From positions 806,001 through 870,000 of the forward strand of contig OZ252008.1 of the NCBI GenBank assembly GCA_965246995.1: a stretch of 64,000 nucleotides of DNA, read 5' to 3'. Within the stretch, counting starts at the first letter, position 1. Each line of letters starts with the position of its first letter. Below, in pieces: positions 27,530-36,452 of this stretch. The notes beneath the pieces were generated by a model. The model was given only the letters and a program-made list of their open reading frames with translations, ran no database searches and had not been told where the DNA came from. Source of the stretch: VXRJ01 sp965246995. GTDB lineage: Bacteria; Acidobacteriota; Vicinamibacteria; Vicinamibacterales; UBA8438. The position numbers and the translations under genes were made by a program.

Positions 27530-29971
27530 ATGAGCGAGGGTCGACGCCCGACGCCGACGGCATCCGTCCAGACGCACCAGGTGCCGTCCGAGCTACCGGT
27601 GTTGCCGCTGCGCGACACGGTGCTCTTTCCGGGCGGCATCATGCCGCTCGCCGTGGGGCGTCCCCGTTCAGTCGAGCTGATCGAGAGCGCCCTCGAGGAG
27701 AGCCAGTTGATCGCCGTCTTCACCCAGCGTGACGCGGCGCTGGAGGAGCCAGGCCACGACGACCTCTATCGAATCGGCACCCTGGCGCAGGTCCACAAGA
27801 TCTTCCCGTTGCCCGACGGCAGCTACCGGCTGTTCGTCGAGGGGATGGGACGACTTGCGCTCGACCGGCTGATCACCATCGAGCCGTTCCACCGCGCTGC
27901 CGTGCAAGGCGTCGAGGAGGTAGTGATCGAGGGTGACCGGGAGGCGATCGACGAGCTCGTCGCGACAGCCAGGAAACGGTTCGTCGAGGTCGTGGCGGTG
28001 TCACCGCATCTTTCCGATGACGTTCCGGCGTTCGTCGACAACATCGCGGAACCGGGCCGTCTGGCCGACGTTATCGGCTCCAGCCTCCGGACGATCGGGA
28101 CCGACGACCAGCAGGCGCTGCTCGAAGACCTCGACGTTCGCGAGCGCTTGACCCGGCTCAACAAGCTCCTCGGGAAGGAGATCGAGATACTCGACATCCG
28201 CTCGACGATCCAGTCGCAGGTGCAGTCGGAGCTGGGCAAGAACCAGCGCGAGTACCTGCTGCGCCAGCAGATGAAGGCGATCCAGAAGGAGTTGGGCGAG
28301 ACGGACGATCAGGCCAGAGAGGTTGATGAGCTCCGCGAGAAGATCGAATCGGCGGGTATGCCGGAAGCGGTCGCTAAGGAAGCGCGGCGAGAGCTGGATC
28401 GGCTGTCGAAGATGCCGGTGGCGGCAGCGGAGTACACCGTCTCGCGCACCTACCTGGACTGGCTGATTTCGCTCCCCTGGAACGTCAGGAGCCAGGAGAC
28501 GATCGATCTGCCGCGAACGAAGGAGACGCTTGACCGGGGGCACTCCGGTCTCGAGAAGGCGAAGGACCGGATTCTGGAGTATCTGGCCGTTCGCAAGCTG
28601 AAGCCGGATATCAAGGGGCCGATCCTCTGCTTTGTCGGCCCACCCGGCGTCGGCAAGACTTCGCTCGCCAAGGGCATCGCCGAGTCCCTGGACCGGGAGG
28701 TGGTTCGCGTGTCACTCGGTGGCATGCGCGACGAAGCGGAAATCCGGGGCCACCGGCGTACCTACATCGGTGCGCTGCCGGGACAGGTCATCCGCGGGCT
28801 GCGACGGGCCGAGACGAAGAACCCGGTCTTCGTCCTCGACGAGATCGACAAACTCGGCATGGACTTCCGGGGCGACCCCGCCTCGGCGCTGCTCGAGGTT
28901 CTGGATCCGGAGCAGAACAACACCTTTCGTGACCACTACCTTGACGTCCCGTTCGACCTGTCGGAAGTGCTCTTCATTACGACGGCAAACATCCTCGATC
29001 CCGTTCCGCCACCACTGCTGGATCGGATGGAGGTGCTCGAACTGCCGGGTTATACCGAGGACGAGAAGCTCGCCATCGTGACCGAGCACCTGGTATCGCG
29101 GCAGGTGGAGAGACACGGCCTGACGGACTCGCAAATCACCTTCACCGAGCTGGCCTTCCGTGCGCTCATCCGCAACTACACGCGGGAAGCAGGCGTCCGG
29201 AATCTGGAACGGGAACTGGGCGCCCTCTGCAGGAAGATAGCGCGCCGACGCGTGGAGGGGGACGAGGCGACTGTCTCGGTGACGCCGGAACTGCTGGCCG
29301 AGCTACTCGGCCCGCCGAAGTTCCAGGATGAGGAAGTGGCGGAACGGACGAAGCGTCCGGGCGTGGCGACCGGTCTGGCGTGGACACCGGCCGGCGGCAC
29401 CGTGCTGTTCGTCGAAGCAGCACGCATGTCCAACGGGAGTAGGCTGGAGTTGACGGGACAGCTGGGCGATGTCATGAAGGAATCGGCCTCGGCCGCGGTT
29501 TCCTGGGTTCGGACGAATGCCGCCCGCTACCGGGTGGACCCCGACTTCTACGGGAACGGCGATATCCACATCCATGTCCCGTCGGGAGCCATCCCGAAGG
29601 ACGGTCCCTCCGCTGGCCTGACGATGGCGGTCGCGCTCGTCTCCGAGTTGACCGGCCGGCCGGTTCGTGGCGACATCGCGATGACGGGCGAGATTACCCT
29701 CTCCGGCCTGGTCCTCCCGGTTGGTGGTGTCAAGGAGAAGGTGCTTGCGGCGCGTCAACTCGGCATAGTTCGTGTGATCTTGCCGAAGCGGAACGAGCCG
29801 TACATCAACGAGGAAGTGGGCGACCAGTTGCGGCGCGAGATGGAGATTAACTACGTCTCGACGATTGACGAGGCGCTTGCCCTTGCACTCACCCCGGCCA
29901 CGGCACCGCCTCCGCACGCGAGAAAGCCGAAGCTCACGGCCCCCGGCCCGGTTGCTGACACGCTTCAGTAA
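27530..29971 (+). CDS. lon: ATP-dependent protease Lon
   Basis: Cytoplasmic AAA+ serine protease that degrades damaged and regulatory proteins. The 813-residue protein has the N-terminal substrate domain (LPVLPLRDTVLFPGGIMPL), Walker A GPPGVGKTSLAKGIA, the VSLGGMRDEAEIRGHRRTYIG block, Walker B VFVLDEIDK, and the protease domain with the catalytic Ser in PKDGPSAGLTMA and Lys in GGVKEKVLAARQ. The ATG is 2 bp after the dksA-like stop, so translation is likely coupled and control shared with the sigma-54 promoter. The 3' end overlaps rluD by 7 bp, tail to tail. Confidence 0.98.
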   Translation: MSEGRRPTPTASVQTHQVPSELPVLPLRDTVLFPGGIMPLAVGRPRSVELIESALEESQLIAVFTQRDAALEEPGHDDLYRIGTLAQVHKIFPLPDGSYRLFVEGMGRLALDRLITIEPFHRAAVQGVEEVVIEGDREAIDELVATARKRFVEVVAVSPHLSDDVPAFVDNIAEPGRLADVIGSSLRTIGTDDQQALLEDLDVRERLTRLNKLLGKEIEILDIRSTIQSQVQSELGKNQREYLLRQQMKAIQKELGETDDQAREVDELREKIESAGMPEAVAKEARRELDRLSKMPVAAAEYTVSRTYLDWLISLPWNVRSQETIDLPRTKETLDRGHSGLEKAKDRILEYLAVRKLKPDIKGPILCFVGPPGVGKTSLAKGIAESLDREVVRVSLGGMRDEAEIRGHRRTYIGALPGQVIRGLRRAETKNPVFVLDEIDKLGMDFRGDPASALLEVLDPEQNNTFRDHYLDVPFDLSEVLFITTANILDPVPPPLLDRMEVLELPGYTEDEKLAIVTEHLVSRQVERHGLTDSQITFTELAFRALIRNYTREAGVRNLERELGALCRKIARRRVEGDEATVSVTPELLAELLGPPKFQDEEVAERTKRPGVATGLAWTPAGGTVLFVEAARMSNGSRLELTGQLGDVMKESASAAVSWVRTNAARYRVDPDFYGNGDIHIHVPSGAIPKDGPSAGLTMAVALVSELTGRPVRGDIAMTGEITLSGLVLPVGGVKEKVLAARQLGIVRVILPKRNEPYINEEVGDQLRREMEINYVSTIDEALALALTPATAPPPHARKPKLTAPGPVADTLQ

Positions 29972-31023
29972 CCTTCGTTGCTGCTGTTTCGTTTCCCGCG
30001 CCGTTCCGTCTCGGTTCGCGTCGCCTCCAGTTCACGGAGATCGTCCACAATCCGTTGGAGGTCGTCCGGCAGGTCGGCGTCGAACGCCAGACGGCGGCCG
30101 TCGCGCGGATGCTTGAACGCCAGTCGCAGTGCATGGAGGAACGGCCGGTCGAGGCGCTGCACGATCCGGTGCGCGTCGCGAAGCACGGGCGGCACATGGC
30201 GCTTCCGCCCCCCGTAGGTTTGATCGCCCGCGATCGGGTGACCGATAGCGCTCAGGTGGACCCGGATCTGATGCGTCCGGCCGGTGGCGATGGCGATTTC
30301 GGTTAGCGTCATGGCGGCAAGCGGTTCCGCCTTGGTGACGCGCGTCACCGCCTCACGCGCGCGGCGCGCGCGCGTCGAAATGCGCTTCCGGTCGATCGGG
30401 TCGCGGCCGATCGGGAGATCGATCCGTCGTCCCTGCCGAACCACGCCCCAGACGAGCGCGGAGTACGTCTTCTCTACCTCGCGGGCCTTGAACTGACGTC
30501 CCAGTTCGGCGTGCGCCGCGTCATGTTTTGCTACCACCATCAGCCCGGACGTACCCCGGTCCAGGCGGTGGACGATGCCGGGCCGAAGTTCGCCGCCGAT
30601 GCCGCTGAGGTCGCGCACGTGGTGGAGCAGCGCGTTCACCAGTGTTCCCTCGGCGTGTCCGGCGCCCGGGTGGACCACCATACCGGCCGGTTTGCTCACC
30701 ACAACGAGATCCGGGTCCTCATGAATGATCTCGATTGCCAGCGCCTCCGGTTGCGGCGTCGCCGGCATCGCCGGAGGAATCTCGACGCGGATACGATCAC
30801 CGGCGCGCACCTGGGCGCTCATTCGCGCCGGCCCGCCCGCAACCTGCACATGCCCACCCCGGATCAGGCGCTGCACCTGGGAGCGGCTCCAGGCGGTTCG
30901 GGCGCCCGCACCGCGTGCGTCGAGCTCGATCGTGAGGAATTGATCGAGTCGTACGCCCGCTTCGCCGGCTGGCACCACGAGCTCTTCGATTAACGGCGGC
31001 TTCGGCGGCGGATCACCCAGCAC
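29965..31023 (-). CDS. rluD: RluA/RluD family 23S rRNA pseudouridine synthase
   Basis: Isomerises uridines in 23S rRNA helix 69 if it is RluD; RluC-type specificity is also possible. The 352-residue product has an N-terminal S4-like domain (VRLDQFLTIEL, SRSQVQRLIRGGHVQVAG) and the catalytic motif GIVHRLDRGTSGLMVVAK, with the Asp intact, plus GRTHQIRVHLSAIGHPIAGD. The GTG start has GGAG two bases upstream, inside the sequence after the lgt stop. The C-terminal 20 residues are charged. Last gene of ileS-lspA-lgt-rluD. Confidence 0.94.
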   Translation of the reverse strand: MLGDPPPKPPLIEELVVPAGEAGVRLDQFLTIELDARGAGARTAWSRSQVQRLIRGGHVQVAGGPARMSAQVRAGDRIRVEIPPAMPATPQPEALAIEIIHEDPDLVVVSKPAGMVVHPGAGHAEGTLVNALLHHVRDLSGIGGELRPGIVHRLDRGTSGLMVVAKHDAAHAELGRQFKAREVEKTYSALVWGVVRQGRRIDLPIGRDPIDRKRISTRARRAREAVTRVTKAEPLAAMTLTEIAIATGRTHQIRVHLSAIGHPIAGDQTYGGRKRHVPPVLRDAHRIVQRLDRPFLHALRLAFKHPRDGRRLAFDADLPDDLQRIVDDLRELEATRTETERRGKRNSSNEGY

Positions 31024-31028
31024 GGCTC

Positions 31029-31838
31029 CTAGGTGGCGTGCGCTGCGGCCCGGCGCGGCGATGGGCCGCCCGGTGTTCGGCCGAGGCGGATCAACATTAC
31101 GATGCTGATGGGGATCAGCAGCGCGGAGACAAACTGAGACGTGGAAAGCAGATCGAACACCGTTCCACGCGGATCGCCCCGGAAGAACTCGATGGTGAAG
31201 CGCGCGAGCGGATAGAGCAGCAGGTAGCTCCAGAAGGTCTGTCCCGGGAACAGCCGTCCGCGCCGTTCGAGAAGCAGCAGAGCACCCAGAATGAGAAGCG
31301 TGGCGATCGATTCGTACAACTGCGTGGGATGAAGCGCGACATCAAGCGGCGTGCCGGCGTTCGCTGCGGCTATCGGATTGGTGAAGGTGATCCCCCACGG
31401 CAGGTCGGTCGAGCGCCCGTAGCAGCAGCCTGCAAGCAGGCAACCGACCCTCCCGACGGCCTGGCCGAGTGCGATTCCGGGCGCGAAGGCGTCGCACGTC
31501 GTCCAGAGCGGCATCCGATGCCGCCACATGAACCAGAACGCCACCCCGACGGCGAGGATCAAGCCCCCGTAAAAGACCCCGGCGGAGCGGAGCAGCGTCC
31601 AGACGAACGCCGGGTTCTCCAGGACGTGATCGAACTCGACGAAGAACAGCAGGAGCTTCGCCCCGATCAGCGCGCTGACAATCACCAGGATCCCGAGATC
31701 CATCACGCGCGCTTCGTTCAGCCCGCGTGCCCTGCCGCGCACTACCGCGACGCGGAGACCAATGAGGTACGCCGCAACCAGCATCAGTCCGTAGGTGTAG
31801 ATGCTGATCCCGGCGAGTTCGAAGAGTCTCGGATACAT
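31029..31838 (-). CDS. lgt: Prolipoprotein diacylglyceryl transferase
   Basis: First enzyme of lipoprotein maturation; it transfers diacylglycerol to the lipobox Cys at the inner membrane. Polytopic, 269 residues, with GQAVGRVGCLLAGCCYGRST, HPTQLYESIATL and LYPLARFTIEFFRGD, the Lgt signatures. Located directly after lspA, the next enzyme in the same pathway, and 5 bp before rluD. Several predicted lipoproteins in this window would be substrates. Confidence 0.97.
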   Translation of the reverse strand: MYPRLFELAGISIYTYGLMLVAAYLIGLRVAVVRGRARGLNEARVMDLGILVIVSALIGAKLLLFFVEFDHVLENPAFVWTLLRSAGVFYGGLILAVGVAFWFMWRHRMPLWTTCDAFAPGIALGQAVGRVGCLLAGCCYGRSTDLPWGITFTNPIAAANAGTPLDVALHPTQLYESIATLLILGALLLLERRGRLFPGQTFWSYLLLYPLARFTIEFFRGDPRGTVFDLLSTSQFVSALLIPISIVMLIRLGRTPGGPSPRRAAAHAT

Positions 31839-31843
31839 GTCTT

Positions 31844-32416
31844 CTATCCGTCTGCGGGCGAAGATCCCTTCGCGCGCTCCTCCTGCTGAGGGTTCCTGAT
31901 CATCTCAAGAATGACACACCCTGCCCCCACCGTGATCGCGGCGTCGGCGACGTTGAACGCCCAGAAGTGCCAGTCACCCCAGTAGACATCGACGAAATCA
32001 ACGACGTAGCCGGTGGCGATCCGGTCGATCAGATTCCCGACCGCGCCTCCGAGGACCAGCGCCAGACCAAGCTTCGTCAGTTGCTCGTCCGGTGCTGCGC
32101 GGCTGGCGTAGGTAGCGATGGCGATGAGTGCGAAGAGCGCAACCGCAGTCATCAGCGCCGGCTTGAACGGAATGTCGACGCTGTTCAGGAGGCCGAAGGC
32201 GGCGCCGGTGTTTCGGACATAGCGGAAATCAAGGAGATCAGGAATGATTGTGACTACCGAATGAAGTGGTAGCCAGGCGCGCACCATTCCCTTCGTGAGC
32301 TGATCGGCGACGACGATCGTGGCGGCAATCAGGAACATCGTCCGGCGCGACGGCAACCGGAGCGACTGCGGCCGCGGCGCCAACGGGACGTCATCCGGGG
32401 CTGCTGTGTCAGCCAA
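31844..32416 (-). CDS. lspA: Lipoprotein signal peptidase
   Basis: Aspartic peptidase that removes the signal peptide after Lgt modification. Motifs: VVADQLTKGMVRAWLP, RNTGAAFGLLN, LVLGGAVGNLIDR (catalytic Asp) and FWAFNVADAAITVG (catalytic Asp). I favour the TTG at 32416, which overlaps the ileS stop (TTGGCTGA) and has GGAG upstream, giving 190 residues with a charged N-terminus. The TTG at 32383 and the ATG at 32338 are alternatives; the ATG would leave no residues before the first helix. Confidence 0.93.
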   Translation of the reverse strand: MADTAAPDDVPLAPRPQSLRLPSRRTMFLIAATIVVADQLTKGMVRAWLPLHSVVTIIPDLLDFRYVRNTGAAFGLLNSVDIPFKPALMTAVALFALIAIATYASRAAPDEQLTKLGLALVLGGAVGNLIDRIATGYVVDFVDVYWGDWHFWAFNVADAAITVGAGCVILEMIRNPQQEERAKGSSPADG

Positions 32417-35285
32417 CCTGCTCCACCGCCGCGGCCAGCGATTCGACGCAGCGCGGGCAGAGTCCCTCCGGCTCCGTCTCTGTGACCGCGGAGACATAGC
32501 GCCAGCAGCGGCCGCACTTCACGCCCTTGGCGCGGCTGACCGCGATCGCCGCAGCCCCCTGCGGCTCGGTGAAGTGCGCGCCGGCCAACATGGCTTCCTC
32601 CGCATCCAGCGGCAACGCGGCGTCCTGTTCGACCGATGCCTCCGACGTGATGAAGAGGGTCGGCAATTCCGACGCGTATTCTTCGAGGAGCGCGGCCGTC
32701 GCGCCGTTCGCGCGCAGCGCCACCGCTGCCTCGAGTGAAGTGCCCACCACTTTCTCCTGCCGCAGCCGTTCCAGTTCGACGTTCACGGCATCCCGCAATG
32801 CGCGAAGTCGGCCCCAGCGATCCAGCAGATTTTGGTCGATCAGTTGATCGCATCCCTCCGGGAAGTCGGCAAGATGGATGCACTCCGGTCGCGCACCCGG
32901 CAGATGGCTCCAGAGGTCGTCGGTCGTGATCGGCAGGACCGGCGCCAACAAGCGGGCCAAGCCGTCGGTCATCCGATAGATTGCGTTCTGGGCCGAGCGC
33001 CGCGACGCCGACCCGGCCGACAGGGTGTAGAGCCGGTCCTTCGAGATGTCGATATAGAACGCGCTCAGATCGACGGCCAGGAAGTGGTTTACGGCGTGCG
33101 CGATCGGCTGCAACTCGTAACGCTCGTACGCCGCGAGGATCGAGACAGCGGTCTCGCCGTAGCGGGCGAGCGCGTAGCGGTCTACTTCTTCGAGCTCCTC
33201 GACCGGCAACAAATGGATGGCTGGGTCGAAGTCGTACAGGTTGGCGACCAGGATCCGGAAGGTATTCCGGATCTTCCGGTATGCCTCCACGACGCGGGCC
33301 AGGATCTCGTTGCCCAGCCGCAGCTCCTCCCGGTAATCGGCCATGGCGACCCAGAGGCGGAGGATCTCGGCCCCGTGCCGCGCAATCACGGTCTTTGGAT
33401 CGACGCTGTTGCCTCGCGACTTCGACATCTTGTGTCCCGCCGCGTCGACCACGAAGCCGTGCGTCAGTACCTGGCGGAATGGCGCCCCGCCGCGGGTCCC
33501 GATGCCGACCAGTAACGAGCTGTTGAACCAGCCGCGGTGCTGATCCGATCCCTCGAGATAGAGCGTCGCCGGCCACTTCAGTTCCGGGTGCGCAGAGAGG
33601 ACCGCTTCGTGGCTTGATCCGGAGTCGAACCAGACGTCGAGTATGTCGGTCTCGCGCTCGAACGAAGTCCCGCCGCACGACGGACAGGTGAATCCCTCGG
33701 GGACGAACTCGCTCAGGTCGCGTTCGTACCAGGCGTCCGCGCCATGTTCCTCGAAGACTTCAGCGGCGCGATCGGTCAACGCGGTGGTGAGTGTCGCCTC
33801 GTGGCACGCCGTGCAGTAGAGCGCCGGGATCGGTACGCCCCACGACCGCTGGCGCGAGATGCACCAGTCCGGACGGTTTGCCACCATCTGGCGGATCCGC
33901 TCTTCGCCCCACGACGGGAACCACTCGACGCCACTGATCGCTTCGAGCGCCCGTCCGCGCAGGTCTCCCTGATCCATCGCGATGAACCACTGCGCGGTAG
34001 CGAGAAAGATCACGGGCGCGTGGCAGCGCCAGCAGTGCGGATACGAATGTTCGACTACGGCTTGCTGCCAGAGCCGTCCGGCTGCCTCGAGCGCTTCGGT
34101 CACCGTGGCGTTGGCATCGAACACCTGCATCCCGCCGACGATGTCGACGTTAGTGAAGAAGCGCCCGTCGGGGCCGATGGGCGCCAGGATATCGAGGTCG
34201 TACTTCACGCCGGTGTGGAAGTCGTCGGCCCCGTGTCCAGGTGCGGTGTGGACGGCGCCGGTTCCCTGATCGAGCGTGACGTAGTCGGCCAGCACTGCGA
34301 CGGAGTCGCGGTCGTAGAGTGGGTGCCGGAAGCGCAGCCCTTCGAGGTCGCGCCCGCTGAACGTAGCTAGTGGCTCGCCGAATGTCCGTGCAGTCTCGGC
34401 CGCGACGCGGTCCGCCATCGGCTCGGCAACAATCACGGCGGCGTCGGTGGTAGCGGCGTTGTCCAGGCTTGCCGGAGCGTACGCCGCATACGTCACGTCC
34501 GGGTGGAATGCGATGGCGAGGTTGGACGGAATCGTCCAGGGTGTTGTAGTCCAGATCAGTACCGACGTCTGCCGTCCCCCGATGCCGGGGGCCAGCGCTG
34601 CGAGGGCGGCGCGGCTCTCTTCAGCCAGAGGAAACTCGACATGGATCGACGGCGAGCGGTGCGCCTCGTACTCGACTTCCGCCTCGGCGAGCGCGGTCTG
34701 GCAGTCGATACACCAATGCACCGGTTTCTTCCCCCGGTACACGAGACCCTGTTCGACGAACCTCCCGAGTGCGCGCACGATCGCCGCCTGGTACGGGTAG
34801 CGCATCGTCAGGTACGGTTCCTGCCAGGCGCCCATCACGCCAAGCCGGCGGAATCCCTCGCGCTGAATGTCGATGTACTTCTCGGCGTAGCGGCGGCAAG
34901 CGCGACGTACGTCGACGACCGGCAGTGCCTGTTTTCCGCTTGCCTCACCGCCGCCCAGCTCGCGGTCGACGCGCAGTTCGATAGGCAGTCCGTGGCAGTC
35001 GAATCCCGGAACGTACGGTGCGTCGAAACCCGCCATCGTACGCGAGCGGACAATGACGTCCTTCAGGATCTTGTTGAGCGCAGTGCCGACATGGATCTCG
35101 CCGTTCGCGTACGGCGGCCCGTCATGCAGGATGTAGAGGGGCGCGCCGCGGCGCCACTCGCGGATCTTCCCGTACAAGTCCATCGCGTCCCACCGGGCGA
35201 TTACTTCCGGCTCGGTCTTCGGCAGGCTCGCCTTCATCCGGAAGGCGGTTCTTGGCAGGTTGAGGGTCTCTTTCCAGTCGGGCAT
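32409..35285 (-). CDS. ileS: Isoleucyl-tRNA synthetase
   Basis: Class I aminoacyl-tRNA synthetase of 958 residues. The N-terminus MPDWKETLNLPRTAF is the bacterial family start, so I use the ATG at 35285 although the frame is open further upstream. Motifs: the HIGH equivalent reads HVGT (GEIHVGTALNKILKDVIV), KMSKS is exact (GHKMSKSRGNSVD), and the editing domain and the C-terminal zinc finger (CGRCWRY ... CPRC) are present. The HVGT form occurs in some bacterial IleS lineages. First gene of a lipoprotein-processing operon; the ileS-lspA linkage is common. Confidence 0.97.
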   Translation of the reverse strand: MPDWKETLNLPRTAFRMKASLPKTEPEVIARWDAMDLYGKIREWRRGAPLYILHDGPPYANGEIHVGTALNKILKDVIVRSRTMAGFDAPYVPGFDCHGLPIELRVDRELGGGEASGKQALPVVDVRRACRRYAEKYIDIQREGFRRLGVMGAWQEPYLTMRYPYQAAIVRALGRFVEQGLVYRGKKPVHWCIDCQTALAEAEVEYEAHRSPSIHVEFPLAEESRAALAALAPGIGGRQTSVLIWTTTPWTIPSNLAIAFHPDVTYAAYAPASLDNAATTDAAVIVAEPMADRVAAETARTFGEPLATFSGRDLEGLRFRHPLYDRDSVAVLADYVTLDQGTGAVHTAPGHGADDFHTGVKYDLDILAPIGPDGRFFTNVDIVGGMQVFDANATVTEALEAAGRLWQQAVVEHSYPHCWRCHAPVIFLATAQWFIAMDQGDLRGRALEAISGVEWFPSWGEERIRQMVANRPDWCISRQRSWGVPIPALYCTACHEATLTTALTDRAAEVFEEHGADAWYERDLSEFVPEGFTCPSCGGTSFERETDILDVWFDSGSSHEAVLSAHPELKWPATLYLEGSDQHRGWFNSSLLVGIGTRGGAPFRQVLTHGFVVDAAGHKMSKSRGNSVDPKTVIARHGAEILRLWVAMADYREELRLGNEILARVVEAYRKIRNTFRILVANLYDFDPAIHLLPVEELEEVDRYALARYGETAVSILAAYERYELQPIAHAVNHFLAVDLSAFYIDISKDRLYTLSAGSASRRSAQNAIYRMTDGLARLLAPVLPITTDDLWSHLPGARPECIHLADFPEGCDQLIDQNLLDRWGRLRALRDAVNVELERLRQEKVVGTSLEAAVALRANGATAALLEEYASELPTLFITSEASVEQDAALPLDAEEAMLAGAHFTEPQGAAAIAVSRAKGVKCGRCWRYVSAVTETEPEGLCPRCVESLAAAVEQVG

Positions 35286-35349
35286 GGCGGGGCGGGCGCA
35301 GCGGCTCTCCGGTTTGGGATGGAATACTTTAATCTTAGCCGCAAATATA

Positions 35350-36078
35350 ATGGCGCGCATGGCGTCGGGCCTGCGCGTCGAGTCAGTCTTCTTCGACGTC
35401 GACTTCACACTGATCCATCCCGGCCCGGTCTTCGGCGGCGAGGGCTACCGGGCCTTCGCGCGCAACCACGGACTCGACGCCGACCCGGACCGCTACGAGG
35501 CGGCGGTGCGCGAGGCGTCGAGCGAGCTGGATCGCCTGCAGGATATGGCCTACCGCCCGGATCCATTTGTCCGCTACGCCCGCCGCGTCCTGACCGAGAT
35601 GGGCGCGCGTGGCGATCGTCTCGACGCCTGCGCCCTTGAGATCTACGAGGAGTGGGCTGCCTGCCACCACTTCAACCTCTACGAGGATGTCCGCCCGGCG
35701 TTCGCTGCGCTTTGCGACGCCGGTTACCGGATCGGCCTGATCTCAAACACGCACCGCCCGCTCGAGACGTTCCAGACGCACTTTCAACTGAAGTCGTACG
35801 TCACCGCCGCGGTGTCGTCGTCCGAACAGGGCTTTCTGAAGCCGGACCCCAGCATCTTCCGTGCCGCCCTCGATGCGGCAGGCGCGGTCGCTACCACTTC
35901 CGTCATGGTGGGCGACAGCCTGACCCATGACATCGCCGGAGCCCGGCAGGTCGGCATGTCGGCGGTCCTCCTGATTCGCTCGAACGGAGCGCACTCCGCA
36001 GCCAGCATCGCCGCCGAAAAAACAGTCCCGGTGATCCAGTCTCTCGCCGATCTCCCGGACCTGCTGCGCCGGCTGTAG
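35350..36078 (+). CDS. HAD family hydrolase
   Basis: Haloacid-dehalogenase-like phosphatase, 242 residues from the ATG at 35350 (a second ATG at 35359 is equally possible). Motif I is FFDVDFTLIHPG, with DxD but Phe at the usual Gly/Gly-Thr position; motif II LISNTHRP; motif III lysine in FLKPDPSIF; motif IV MVGDSLTHDIAGARQVGM. The cap insertion is helical. The substrate is unknown; small phosphometabolites are typical. Divergent from ileS with an AT-rich 64 bp gap. There is no Shine-Dalgarno, so a leaderless start is possible. Confidence 0.87.
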   Translation: MARMASGLRVESVFFDVDFTLIHPGPVFGGEGYRAFARNHGLDADPDRYEAAVREASSELDRLQDMAYRPDPFVRYARRVLTEMGARGDRLDACALEIYEEWAACHHFNLYEDVRPAFAALCDAGYRIGLISNTHRPLETFQTHFQLKSYVTAAVSSSEQGFLKPDPSIFRAALDAAGAVATTSVMVGDSLTHDIAGARQVGMSAVLLIRSNGAHSAASIAAEKTVPVIQSLADLPDLLRRL

Positions 36079-36107
36079 CGGCGCGCGCCAGACCGGATGC
36101 GCCCGCG

Positions 36108-36452
36108 CTACCCCGGCGGCCAGGTCATGGGCCGTCCGGCGAGGAGATGCAGGTGGATGTGGAAGACGGTCTGGCCCGCCTCAGCGTTGCAGTTGAAGAC
36201 GGTGCGGTAGCCTGCTTCGGCGTGGCCGCGGTCCGCCGCGATTTCCTTCGCGCGATGGATCAGCCGGCCAATCAGGTTCACGTCTTTCGCGGTGAGATCG
36301 TTCAATGTTGCAATATGCCGCCGGGGCACGATCAGCACATGCGTCGGCGCCTGGGGATTGATGTCGTTGAACGCGATCAGGTCATCGTCCTGGTAGACAA
36401 TGTCGCTGGGGATCTCGCCCGTCGCGATCTTGCAGAAGAGACAGTCAGCCAT
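36108..36452 (-). CDS. HIT-family (HINT-type) nucleotide hydrolase
   Basis: Small purine-nucleoside phosphoramidase-type protein, 114 residues. It begins MADCLFCKIATGEIPSDIVY, has the zinc-binding CxxC, NDINPQAPTHVLIVPRRHI, and the histidine triad HIHLHLL near the C-terminus. The start at 36452 is set by overlap with prmC: ATGGCTGA contains both this ATG and the prmC stop, a translational-coupling arrangement. It ends the moaE-moaD-prfA-prmC-hit run. Confidence 0.94.
   Translation of the reverse strand: MADCLFCKIATGEIPSDIVYQDDDLIAFNDINPQAPTHVLIVPRRHIATLNDLTAKDVNLIGRLIHRAKEIAADRGHAEAGYRTVFNCNAEAGQTVFHIHLHLLAGRPMTWPPG

Noticed and set aside
31022..31032. ACGGCTCCTAG near the lgt stop resembles the palindromic element end
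   Set aside because: The similarity is short and is explained by the lgt TAG stop followed by GGAG, the ribosome-binding site of rluD.
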